Shown piece by piece: positions 33,481-43,975 of a DNA stretch of 64,000 bases. Position 1 is the stretch's first letter, and each line of letters starts with the position of its first letter. A program made the translations under genes and the position numbers. The notes under the pieces were generated by a model. That model was not told the origin of the DNA, searched no databases, and worked only from the letters and a program-made list of their open reading frames with translations. This DNA comes from Miscanthus floridulus (taxonomy: Eukaryota; Streptophyta; Magnoliopsida; Poales; Poaceae). Where the stretch lies: the NCBI RefSeq assembly GCF_019320115.1, contig NC_089584.1:102968320-103032319 (forward strand), given 5' to 3'.

Positions 33481-33988
33481 TGATGTAGACAAGGCCCGAT
33501 CTTTCGAAAGATATGATAGCGTCGATTGGTGGAGACTCGATGTTCATGATCTAGGCTTTGAACCAAGACTGATTTGGACCCCTCAACCATTACACCACTA
33601 CTCTGTTGGTTATCAACCATGCGAACGCGATTGACCTCACCGAGAAGGCTTTTCCGTAAGCGAATCCAGAACACAGGCAAGAATAGGATGAACGTAATCT
33701 GAAATTGCAAATAAATATGAGGCTTATGATAATGAGGAGTTCAAGTCTTTATTCAAAAGGACTAATCGCCACAGGCGAACAAGATCAAGAACTAGGGCCC
33801 TGGTTCACAGCAAGCAGCCTTGGTGGCATAGTTACAGCAAAACAATGTCTGTTTCACGAGGAAATCAAGAACTAAACAAAACCCAAACCCTAAGGAGAGC
33901 GATGACTGCTATTTATAGAGTCTTAGGCGTCACCCCCTAGACACGCCCCTAATGGGCCTAAACATGATACATGGTCCAACGGACCAAC
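33481..33988 (-). repeat. Truncated 3' LTR of the Gag-only element
   Basis: This matches 35872-36388 of the complete LTR, then stops at GGTCCAACGGACC and passes directly into coding-type sequence. The missing part is about 360 bp plus the region that should hold the purine tract, indicating an internal deletion. Confidence 0.75.
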
Positions 33989-34640
33989 AGTTTAAACTCA
34001 TCAGTTTTAGTAGCAATATGAATAATATGTTTATTTTCAGCACAAGTGACTGGTTTCAAAACATGTAAAACTAAAGCATCATCAACCAATTCATCTTTAT
34101 CACAAGGAACTTCAAGCAAATTGTCATGAGACAGAGATAAATCAAGAGAGGGTTCCACTAACAATTGCTCTATGATAGCATGGTTTGTGGAAAACTTTAG
34201 TACATTAAAATAATTCTCACCTTCCATGAGTGTAGCACCATGGGCATTACCTGTGTTCTCAGCAGTAGTAATAGGTGCATTGTGAAGTGATGGTTTTGAA
34301 TTTGCATATGAGGTTATGAGCTCCTCATTTTCTTCTATGTCATCCTCTCGCTTATGTACATTATCCTACAGAGCAAGAGAAATAACAACAGGCTCTTCCT
34401 CTAAATGGTGTACCTCATCATATGAAGTCAAAACAGGAGGTGGATTAACAAAGGTTTCTCGCATAAGAAGTTTTATATCAATACAAGTTTGAGGTTTATC
34501 AGAAGGATCTAAAGACTCCCACCAAGATAAAGCAGAATGTCGCAAAACACTAGCTGCATTTTTACCTTCCACCTTAGACACATAAAGCGAGTAGCAAGTA
34601 TGTTATCTATGGCAATTTCTCACTCCATGTACTCATCAGC
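33989..34640 (-). pseudogene. Gag-like fragments of the non-autonomous element
   Basis: Two minus-strand fragments (33958-34227 and 34366-34581) belong to one Gag-like protein. The upstream one has SALSWWESLDPSDKPQTC, resembling the W-rich core of Ty3-type Gag. The downstream one (FNVLKFSTNHAIIEQLL, LSLSHDNLLEVPCDKDELV) is a segment seen next to Gag in grass elements but without a known function. The first 30 bases of the 33958 ORF are LTR read-through. The chain is interrupted by stops near 34365 and 34240. Confidence 0.55.
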
Positions 34641-35855
34641 ACCTATACCATCATAAGTCGGTGGATACGAACAACCTGTCATTGTTAGAATCAAAGAAGA
34701 AAACACACAAGTATGTATTTTCCTATCAGCTACTATAGGATGTGGTCAAGGAGTAAAGTTACACACTATCATGCGTCTTATCACGGTCTTACAAGTGTTC
34801 TTACCAAAGCAACAGGCGATGCAATCGGTCGGTGATTGTGATACCGTTGTAGCTTGAGTGTAACAGTTGCAAGGCGAACCTATACTTGGTTAGAAGAAAG
34901 TGGAGCTTGGATAGGCTCAATATAGTAGCAAGGAATAGCAATAATTTAATTCAAAAATTGCAAAAATAAAAAGTAGTCCCAAGCTAGTCTGTATCGCTGG
35001 CCTAAGCTTGTCCTAGACTTAGTTCACGCAAGCACAATACAAGGACTCACAAGGATGCAAGCACCTCTGAATTTTTTCACACTTTTTTCTTTATTTTCTT
35101 TCTCTTTTTTAGGTGTGGCTCTTTTTTTGTGCACCACTTTGCCTTTTACTCTTTCCTTTTTTTGAATTCTTAGAAAAGTGCCACAATAGATTAATACAGA
35201 TCAATACATAAGCCAACTCATGAGAAAAAAAATAGTGATGAAGAACAATCGTGATTTAGGATAATGGCCTAGGCATGGACACCCTGATAGATTCTCAGGT
35301 GATAATTTTTGTTCCCTTTTAATGCACCAAACAATTGGAAATTGGCCAAAGGAATATGTGACTGGACGAGCAACACAAACTATTGCAGGGAACTTTTCTT
35401 TTCCTTCCGATTAGTAGAAGGAAAATCTGAATTAGATAGATGCCCAAAAGGGTCACACCTAACCAGCAATAACTTGGACGTATTTCTTTCCAAAGGAAAC
35501 AAACACTGCAATGAATGTTTTCCTTTCTTTCTCAACTTGCGCAAGAATTAACCTCCACCGAGCATACTCGACAATAGACTTTCTATTTGCTGTTGTGAAA
35601 GACACCAATTAGGAGGACGCAAACTCACACAACCCAAACAAAGAACAAGACCTAAGCACAACGAACTCAAAGACAAAACGAGGGACTAAAATTCAGAAAA
35701 GCAAACCAAATCTAAAAAATTGCAGCGGCACAAAGGGGCGGTAGGACAGGGAATATGTGGTAGTGTATATTTTTTTGGCTTTTTGTGGACTATAGGTAAT
35801 GCAAAAATAGTAACAATCTAAAAGGGAAAGTAAAAGTATACCTAACGAGCAACAA
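34641..35855. other. Untranslated internal region of the Gag-only element
   Basis: This is AT-rich sequence without domains. It includes a T-rich block at about 35075-35165 and lies between the Gag fragments and the primer-binding site in the element's leader. Confidence 0.55.
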
Positions 35856-35858
35856 GGT

Positions 35859-35870
35859 CTTTGATATCAC
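35859..35870 (-). promoter_or_regulatory. Primer-binding-site candidate of the Gag-only element
   Basis: The minus strand next to the 5' LTR reads AGTGATATCAAAGACC. The part TGATATCAAAGA matches the initiator Met PBS (TGGTATCAGAGC) at 9 of 12 positions. Confidence 0.45.
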
Positions 35871-35871
35871 T

Positions 35872-36745
35872 TGATGTAGACAAGGCCCGATCTTCCAAAA
35901 GGTATGATAGCGTAGATTGGTGGAGACTCAACATTCACGATCTAGGCTTCAAACCAAGACTAATTCAGACCCTCACAACCGTTACACCACTGCTCTATTG
36001 GTTATCAACCACGTGAATGCGATTGACATCGCCGAGAAGGCTTTCTTGCAAGCGAATCAAGAACACAAGCAAGAACGGGATGAACACAATTTGAAATTGC
36101 AAATAAATATGAGGCTTATGATAATGAGAAGGAGTTTAAGTCTTTATTTGAAAGGACTAATCGTCATAGGCGAACAAGATCAAGAACAAGGTCCCTGGTT
36201 CATAGCAAGCAGCCTTGGCGGCACAGTTGCAGCAAAACAATGTCTGTTTTATAAGAAAATCAAGAACTAAACAAAACCTAAACCCTAAGGAGAGTGATGA
36301 CTACTATTTATAGAGTCTTGGGTGTCACCCCCCTAGACGTGCCCCCTAATGGGCCCAAATACGATACACGGTCCAACGGACCAAAAGACGGTATCGTAGC
36401 ACCATGGCAGATTCTGGATACTAACTTGTTTTGATGATTCCCGTTGATTCCGAAGGTCTTTTGATGTGATACAACTTGGATTGGCTTTCTAATCAAATTA
36501 GCTTTCCAACCATATGTGGATCATCAAAAATAGAATCCATATACGTCCTGGGTGACCAGTTTAAGCCAGACTGGTCCTAGAGGCCAAGGTAGACTCGAAC
36601 TTGAGTTGCTTTGGGCCTCCACCTCGGGGATTCGAACCGAATTAGCTTCGGACCTCCTTCTTGACTTGGACGCCCTTTCTGGCCTCCTACCCCTCCATAC
36701 CATGCACCAAACATGGTCATATGCATGGGTGTCATATCCTCATCA
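35872..36745 (-). repeat. 5' LTR of the Gag-only element (complete, 874 bp)
   Basis: It runs from TGATGTAGACAAGG to TCCTCATCA, with TGATG/CATCA inverted termini. Inside, GGGGATTCGAACC (about 36637) resembles a pol III B box on the minus strand by chance. Confidence 0.8.
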
Positions 36746-36750
36746 TTTGG

Positions 36751-37412
36751 TTAGTAGCCAGAACCTGACCCGCGTCTGGTCAGCACTAACCAGACATGTC
36801 TGATCAGGATTCTCCCTCTCTAGAACCTTACTAGAGTTGATCGAACTCTGGTACCCAACATCTAGTGACATTTATCTCAGCATGCAGTTGTAACTAGATG
36901 ACTTCACCTTGATCAAATGAACTGATCAGACTCTGCGCCAGCGTCCGGTTACACCGAAACCAGCGTCTGATCAATATTTGACCCTCCATTCACTTCTAAC
37001 TCGCAATCATATATGAATGAAGTTTGCTCCAAATGATCTAAGGCCTATTTAGGAGCTACCTAGTGCTAGTTTAGATAAGTGTGCGCCATACCTAACCCAC
37101 TAGACTCACCTAGGTCAAGCTACCCGTCCATGCCCCCATTAATAGTACGACCAAAGGAAAAACAAAGTCCTAAACTACTCTAAGTGCCTCTTTAATACCA
37201 AACGACACTTAGAACTAGTTCATCCTTAACCTTGTCATCCATCCTTTGAAAACTAAAATGATTTCCATTATAGGGGCATGACAACAATGATTGCCCAATC
37301 AATTGTCATTACCATGACCTAACTTAATTGCATCTGTAAAATATACGTTAGTCATAGTAATCTTGTATTGTCATTAACCACCGAAAACCAACTAGGGGCC
37401 TAGATGCTTTCA
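36751..37412 (-). repeat. 5' LTR of the Sirevirus, distal part
   Basis: This resumes the LTR interrupted at 33480 and matches 4646-5312, ending TAGATGCTTTCA followed by the GCACG duplication. With 32570-33480 it adds up to about 1573 bp against 1575 bp for the other LTR. Confidence 0.9.
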
Positions 37413-37509
37413 GCACGTATAGTGTGTGTTGGGTGTGCATGTGTAGTGTGGGCATGTGTTTGTGCTTAAGTAGATACTACAGTTGTACAAGATGAGAGGC
37501 TTCCAAAAA
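37413..37509 (+). mobile_element. tRNA-derived SINE-like element, 3' part with A-rich tail
   Basis: This continues the SINE broken at 3737. It begins with the second copy of GCACG (the Copia target duplication), runs through a GTGTGTGTTGGGTGTGC stretch and ends in an A-run just before the 16-bp SINE duplication at 37510-37525. The flanking duplication fixes the end. Confidence 0.72.
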
Positions 37510-37525
37510 AAACTAGCTACTCTAC

Positions 37526-38286
37526 TCAACTAGAGAGCAACTACTACAAGAAACAACTACACAAGCTAAATACAAGAATGAAATGCACAAGTGTAGTAAG
37601 GAAACCATCTGGGCAAGATATGACACAAGATTTATCTCCAAGGTTCGATTGCTTACCAGTAAGGCCGGGCAAAAATAACCGAGAACCGAGAACCGAACCG
37701 AAAGAACCAGAACCGAAACCGAAAGAACCAGAACCAAAAATTTTGGTTAGCTGTTCGGTTCTCAGTTCTTAGGAACTAAATTAACTAATCAAATTTCAGT
37801 TCCTAGGCTCGGTTAACCGAAATAACCAAAGGAACCAAAATTCACAAACAAGCCCAATAAACCTTACAACCTAGGCCTAATACCAACTTAACCCTAGATA
37901 TAAAAGGTGGATGACACCCCCTCATGGCCTCACACCCTCACATTTTTTAAAATCTTGGCATTGTGCTTTTTTAAAAATATTTTTTCCTTTTTTCCTATTC
38001 TTTTATTTGCTGCTTGTGTAAATCCTCGGTTAGTTTGGTCGGAACCAGAACCGAACCGAACTAACCAAAACTGATTATGCTCGGTTCCAAGATTTGCGAA
38101 GAACCGATCGGTTCCTATTTGTAGAGAACTGAATTTGTGTCATAAACCGAAGAACCGAACCGAAACCGATCAGTTAACCGAATGCCCAGGCCAACTTACG
38201 AGAACCTACGTCCTCGTTTAGGTGAGTCTCAATGTGATCACTTCGCGTGCTAATCAAGTTCACAAGCTCGACCCTTATTAACATGG
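37526..38286. other. Relic sequence hosting the SINE, a hAT-like MITE and a solo LTR
   Basis: The segments 37526-37661 and 38193-38286 flank the MITE and contain no gene. They probably continue the LTR-like relic beginning at 3244. Confidence 0.4.
37662..38192. mobile_element. hAT-like MITE rich in GAACCG/CGGTTC repeats
   Basis: The ends are AGGCCGGGC (left) and GCCCAGGCC (right), inverted to each other apart from one insertion. Just inside are dense GAACCGAACCG arrays on the left and CGGTTCGGTT-type arrays on the right. The flanks CTTACCA and CTTACGA suggest a decayed 8-bp duplication as in hAT elements. It is about 530 bp and non-coding. Confidence 0.6.
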
Positions 38287-39751
38287 TGTAAGGAAAATGG
38301 ACCCTAGGCCCATTTACTTTGGATTTTGGTGTTTGATGGCCAACACAACCAATTTGGACTAATGAATTTGTAAATGATTGTTTTGTAGTTCAATAGAGTG
38401 CAAGATGTGACTTTGATAAAGGCGACGTGATGATCCGATGATCAACACCATAAGCATGACCCTAGGAGCACAAGAGAAGACCCAAGATATCAAGCAAAGT
38501 CCAAGGACAAAGATAGGAACCAAGCCGTATGCAAGATCACGAAGAAACAAGCTCATAGAGTTGACCGGACGCTGAAGGAAAGTGACCGGACGCTCCGATC
38601 AGTGACTCGGTAACAACAGGCATCAGCAGCAGTGACCGGACGCTGAATACTAAAATCGACCAGAAGCACTAATGGCACTATTCATCATTCTGGCAACACA
38701 TTCAGTATTGACCGAACGCTGGTGGCAAATCGACCGAACGCAGGACTACAGCGTCCGATCGAGTACAGAAAGGTTCTAGAGCGGTGAAATTGCGACCGAA
38801 CGCGTCCGGTGGCATGTGACCGGACGCTGGCAACGTCCGATCAATTGATCGTAACTCTAACGGTCGGGATGACCGGACATGTTTGGTCAGGACGTGATCA
38901 GCGTCCGGTCAGTAGCAGAAAAGCAGGATTTCGTCCCCAATGGCTACTTTCTCAGTGGGGCTTATAAATACAACCCTCAAATGGCCAAATGAGTAGAGTG
39001 GAGCTGAAGAAACATATCAAGGGTATTGATATACCATTTTAGTGATCTCCACTTGCATAGTGCTTAGTGATTAGCGTAGCTACTTTGGGAAGTGCTTAGG
39101 TTGATTAGACCACCACTTATGCACTTGCTCTAGGTTTAGGCCTAGTGTTTAGAAAGGTTAGCATACCTCTTACCACTCGGTGCTTGCGCGCACTATTGTT
39201 GTATATCGGAGGGGCTTGTAGTCTTGTGATATCACACCAACCACGTTTATGGTGTGGCTGCCACCGTATACCGAAGGGAACAAGGCCCGTGGTGTTTCGG
39301 TTGGAAGCTTGATAGTGAAGATGGCGGAGTGCATCCGGGAGAGGCTTGCCAGAAGGCACGTTGGAGACCCACTTGTGCATGAGGAAGGCCCGAGGCTATC
39401 TATGGAGTTACTCGACCGGGAGCTTGGCCCTTGAGAGGGATTCCTTACGAGGGGCTCCAACGAGGACTAGGGGGAAGCTTGTGCGCTTCTCGATACCTCA
39501 ATAAAAATACCAGAGTCATCGACGGGAGTTTGCATATCTCTACCTAGCTTTTTAGCTTCCACATTTATATTAATTGTATTACTCCTTTAGAGGTAGAGAT
39601 AGAACCACACTAGCAAAACCATAGTTGCACATTTAGATAGTTTATCTTTTGTATAGGTTTTGCTAGGGTTAGAAAAAAAGGCCATAGCTTAAGAAGTAGA
39701 TTTTAAGTCACCGAATTCACCCTCCCCTCTTAGGTGTCACGGTCCCCTACA
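38287..39751 (+). mobile_element. Solo LTR of a Sirevirus-like Copia element
   Basis: It is 1465 bp, TGTAAGG...CCCCTACA, flanked by perfect CATGG duplications (38282-38286 and 39752-39756), with no internal domain. A TATA box TATAAATA at 38963-38970 and a terminal CACCCTCCCCTCTTAGGTG block (about 39718-39736) show plus orientation and kinship to Sirevirus LTRs. The stretch 38560-38900 carries many GACCGGACGC motifs. ORFs at 39117-39460 are shadows. Confidence 0.88.
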
Positions 39752-39973
39752 CATGGGTCCACAAGAAGTAAATCAAAAAGAGCATATGTTGATGGTCACT
39801 GTAGGGATCCACCATGTTAATTTAGCTAAATCAAGCGTCATCCCCTTGACCCACCTGATTTAAGCAAATCAACCTCGGTGATTCCCGGGAGATGCCAGCC
39901 ACATCTCCACTACATCAAGACATAGGATCTCGATTACGTATCATACCAATATATCCACCACAAATCAAGATTA

Positions 39974-40987
39974 TGTTAGATAATTAGGCATTTTCATGGT
40001 TAATTTAATCCAGAAATAAAACATCAATAGGTTCATGACGACATATATGTGTATGTGTTTATCACTAACAAATGCTACAGCATGCAAGTATGACATACCG
40101 ATCGATACAGTATGTACACAAAGTATGGTAATCAGAGAGTTAAGAGTGTACCCAGCAGAGGGTCCCATGTCGAGGGCATCGGAGGCTCCATTCGCACCAG
40201 ACATAGTGTGTTGCTCAAAGTCATGGACCACAGTCGATGTAGGAAGGTGTTCGCAGTACAGTCCCACATAGGCTTCATATATTACGAGCAGTCACAGAAT
40301 CACTCCCCAAAAACCTAATCGCCGCACACCCCGTGCAAGGTTCATAGATGGACAAGGGTTCTGAAGGCACCTGCTCTCCCGTTGCTCCATACATGCAAAG
40401 GTACGGGATGGGGAAAACCAAAGGGCGGCTGAGATGTGGTCTCTCAGAAGCGAAAAGAAGATTGGACTGAGGGAGGACTTCTACTTTTATACCTACGGCG
40501 GGTTGGGAGAAAGCCAGCGGAGGAACTCAGGAGACAGAGACACGAAGAGACGGTAACCGGCGCAATCAACTCGCCTCCACCATAAAAGAGAGAAACTTCC
40601 ATAATTATATAGATTAAGTGGCAAAACCTAGCCATGCCCACCCGTCCGCTCACTCGCCGCCTGCCTGCTTGCCACGCCCACACCCACACCCACTCCCACG
40701 GCCATGACCCAACTCGGCCCACGCCCACGCCCACATGCACGCCCACACCCCACAGCCCGGCCCAGCCTGACCGGAGGCGGCGGCGGTGGCGCGCGCGTGT
40801 GTGGCACTCCTGTGTCCTTTTCTTAGCTTCTCAATTAAGATGAATAATTTCCAACCAAATAAGCCGAGTCAACATTTCGTCAAAATGTCGTATGGTATTA
40901 AACCATACAATGCTTAATGTTATAGACCATACAGTTTTATTTGATTTATTAAATATTATACGGGCCAAGCCCATAATATATCCAACA
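39974..40987 (-). repeat. 3' LTR of the second Copia element
   Basis: It is 1014 bp. A TATAAAAG box on the minus strand lies at about 40480. It contains an expanded CCCACGCCCACACCC-type stretch (about 40675-40760) that is shorter in the other LTR, and lacks about 60 bp present there. Confidence 0.88.
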
Positions 40988-41595
40988 ATCCCCACCAAAC
41001 TCTGGGGTTTGTAACAAAGTAGTCTCAGAACCACATTTCTTTTATATACCAGTGTTTCGATGGAGACTGTTAAGTTGAACATCCATCTAGAGCAATAGTT
41101 TCACTCAGTCACAACTGAACAATAGACTAAGCCTTGAATTGATAGTTTTGTGTGAGGTGAATGTCACTAAAGTCCTTAGCCGATACTAGGCTGCAAAAGC
41201 CATGCCCTCTATTTGAAGCATATAAGTCATACTCTAATGTCTTTTATGAGTATTTAGAGATCACCCAAATCTCATAGACTATGACCAGCAGTCTGACTCA
41301 TATAGGTGTATTCCTCAAAAGATATTATGTAGGACAACATCTTTGCTTTAGCAAGCCACTTGGAACATATTAAGGTAAAAATCAACCTGCCTTATAGAAA
41401 GAAAAGATATGCATAAAAAATGAGTCTTACTAAGGATCTTTCCTCACAATTTACTACTAGCTTGTTTCACCATCCTACTTTACGAGATCTCCGATCACAT
41501 AGAACAGGTTACCACTATAGTAAATTTCATGTGGGTCTGAAACCCATCTCTCTCGATGCACTTTCTATCACATTGCGTGATAAACCCTTAGTGAA

Positions 41596-42310
41596 TTAAT
41601 CTGTCAGATCGTTAGATGTGTGAACATAGTCCAACGCTATTACTCTAAAGTTTCTTAATTTTCTGATACATTTAAGTCGTCTCTTAACATGCCTTGTGGA
41701 CTTCATGTTATCCTTAGATCTGTTAACCTTCGTAATCACAGTCTGGTTATCGTAGTTCATAGAAATAGCCGATATAGGTTTTTCAACAACCGGTAAATCC
41801 ATAAGGAGATCACAAAGTCACTCGGCCTCAGAGCCATCGGTGTCTAATGTTGTGAGTTCTGCTTCCATTGTACACTTTGTTAAGATAGTCTGCTTGCAAG
41901 ACTTCCAAGAAACAGCACCACCTCTAAGCGAAAACACATATCCACTTGTGGCATAAAAGCTCATCAGCATCAGAGATCTAGTTGGCATCACAATAGCCTT
42001 CTAGCACCTTCGGGTGTCCGGTATAACGAATACCATAGCTCATAGTGCCTTTTAGATAGCACATCACTCTCTCAAGAGCATGCCAGTGATCATCTCCTAT
42101 GTTTGACACAAACTGGCTCAGCTTGCACACAAGAAATGAGATGTTAGGCCTTGTTGCACTAGCAAGATACATGAGCGAACCAATGATCTGGGAATATCTC
42201 AATTGATCCCTTGCTATTCTCTAATTTTTCCTCAATAGCACACTAGGGTCATAAGGTGTAGGAGCAGGTTCACAGTCACTAAACCTAAAGCGACTCAACA
42301 CCTTTTCCAC
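41596..42310 (-). pseudogene. Second Copia element: RNase H region
   Basis: The 41978-42202 frame carries RYSQIIGSLMYLASATRPNI and LERVMCYLKGTMSYGI, the RT-RNase H connection of Copia Pol. The 41596-41802 frame has NYDNQTVITKVNRSKDNMKS and KHVKRR-like sequence from RNase H. The intervening part, including the STAE-type motif (about 41840-41880 on the minus strand), is out of frame or stopped. The region 41000-41595 is 3' untranslated. Confidence 0.75.
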
Positions 42311-42319
42311 ATAGTGGGA

Positions 42320-42781
42320 TTATAATAGAGTTATCCCACCATCACCTTCTCTCAAAAGCTTGATATTAAGAATAACATCAGCCTCTCCTAAATCTTTCAT
42401 TTCAAAATTATTAGATAAAAATTCCTTCACCTCCTCAATCACTTTGAAGTTGGATCCAAAGATTATTATGTCATCAACATATAAGCACAAAATAACTCCT
42501 TCACCCTCACCATACCGATAGTACACATATTTGCCAGCTTCATTCACAACAAAGTCAACAGATGTTAGAGTTCTATCGAACTTCTCATGCCACTGCTTCA
42601 GAGCTTGTTTTAGGTCATATAATGACTTTAATAATTTACACACCTTGCCTTCTTGATCATTTGCTACAAACTCATCTAGTTGATCCATATAGATCTCCTC
42701 CTCTAACTCTCCATTTAGGAAAGCAGTCTTAACATCTATTTGATGAACGATAAGACCATAAGAGGCTGCTAGGGAAAGCAA
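42320..42781 (-). pseudogene. Second Copia element: reverse transcriptase
   Basis: RT landmarks are VHQIDVKTAFLNGELEEEIY (first catalytic Asp), LKSLYDLKQALKQWHEKFD and the intact LYVDDIIIFGSN box at about 42470-42490. MKDLGEADVILNIKLLR follows. The N-terminal RT (about 42790-43000) is visible only in pieces. The usual GLKQAPRQWH appears as DLKQALKQWH. Stops and frameshifts isolate this fragment from the integrase upstream. Confidence 0.85.
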
Positions 42782-43277
42782 AACTCAAATTGTAGTCAAT
42801 CGGGCAACTGGTGAATAAGTATAAAAGAAATCCTCATCTTTCTTTTGAGTATAACCCTTGGCCACAAGTCTTGCCTTGTATCTTTTGATAGTACCATCAG
42901 GCCTAAGCTTTTTCTTGAACACTCATTTACACCCTATAGGCTTGCGCCCATAAGGACGATCAACTATTTCCCAAGTTCCATTTGACATAATAGAATTCAT
43001 CTCACTCCGTACTGCTTCCTTTCATAAGTCAGCATCAGGAGAGGAATATGCCTCTTCAATGGTCGTTGGTGTGTCATCCACAAGGTACACAATATAGTCA
43101 TCACCAAAAGAATTTGTAGTCCTCTATCTCTTACTTTTTCTAGTGACTATAGTGTCATCCTCCTCAGGATTTTGCATATAGGGTTCCTTAATTCATTCTA
43201 TTAGAGTAAAATTTTCATGCTCATGGGGAATTATAAATTCATGACCAGTCGTGCTAGGTGTATTTTTCATAGGAAAT

Positions 43278-43970
43278 TCATTGTAAAAAAAATACAGCAT
43301 CTCTAGATTCTATGATTGTATCAACAGTCATCCCAGGAACACTAGAATTTATAATTAAAAATCTATAACCCACGCTGTGGATAGCATAACGAAGAAAAAC
43401 ACAATCAACAGTCTTTGGTCTAAGCTTTCGCTTTTTGTTTATTGGCACATTCACCTTTGCCAAACAACCCCAAATTCACATGTAAGAGAGATTTAATCTC
43501 TTCTTCTCCTAATCCTCGAATGGTATAATTTCTTTGTTCTTTGTGGGCACCCTATTCAAGATATGACACGTTGTTAATATAGTCTCACCCCACCATTCTT
43601 TAAATAGTCCCACAGTCTCTAACATGGTATTAACCAAATCAGTTAGAGTGTGGTTCTTTCTCTCTGCAATCCTATTGGACTGTGGTGAGTATGGTGGCGT
43701 CCTCTCATGAATAATTCCATGCACCGCGCAAAACTCAGAAAATTCATTTGAGAAATATTCTCCCCCGCGATTGGACCACAAATGTTTGATTTTCTTCTCA
43801 AGTTGATTTTCTACCTCAGCTTTATAGACTTGAAAATAATGCAACGCTTCATCTTTAGTTTTCAATAAATACATGTAGCAAAATCAAGTACAATCATCTA
43901 TAAATGTCATGAAGTATCGTTTACCGTCTTTAGTCAATTCATCATTCATTTCGCATAAATCAGAATGAAC
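43278..43970 (-). pseudogene. Second Copia element: integrase (second catalytic Asp changed to Asn)
   Basis: The core frame 43509-43874 reads YLLKTKDEALHYFQVYKAEV, then LWSNRGGEYFSNEF where family members have (R)SDRGGEY, so the second catalytic Asp is Asn. NRIAERKNHTLTDL keeps the Glu, and WWGETILTTCHILNRVPTKN follows. The 43278-43463 frame (KVNVPINKKRKLRPKTVDCV) continues the C-terminal part after a stop. Upstream, the first Asp region (about 43900-43970) is broken. Confidence 0.82.
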
Positions 43971-43975
43971 AAGTT

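Larger units (their letters stand above)
33481..36745 (-). mobile_element. Non-autonomous Gag-only LTR retrotransposon nested in the Sirevirus 5' LTR
   Basis: The termini are TGATG (33481) and CATCA (36745), with flanking TACGG (33476-33480) and TTTGG (36746-36750), a probably mutated 5-bp duplication. The right-hand copy at 35872-36745 is a complete 874-bp LTR. The left LTR is cut short at about 33988. Between them are Gag-like fragments on the minus strand and non-coding sequence; no protease, RT or integrase is visible. It therefore depended on another element for mobility. Confidence 0.8.
3738..37412 (-). mobile_element. Sirevirus-type Copia retrotransposon carrying three nested insertions
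   Basis: This full-length LTR element is flanked by 5-bp duplications GCACG (3733-3737 and 37413-37417). Its LTRs begin TGAAAG and end CTTTCA. In transcription order (minus strand) it has a 5' LTR (37412-32570), a Met-tRNA primer-binding site, gag with a CCHC knuckle, protease, integrase, reverse transcriptase, RNase H, an env-like third ORF, purine tracts and a 3' LTR (5312-3738). Large Gag, Met PBS, several purine tracts and an env-like ORF fit the Sirevirus lineage. Insertions at 6829-10768, 16079-29620 and 33481-36745 account for about 20.7 kb; the element itself is about 12.9 kb. All genes are broken. Confidence 0.92.

Noticed and set aside
36630..36655. GGGGATTCGAACC resembling a tRNA B box
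   Set aside because: Lies inside the LTR of the Gag-only element without an A box or cloverleaf.
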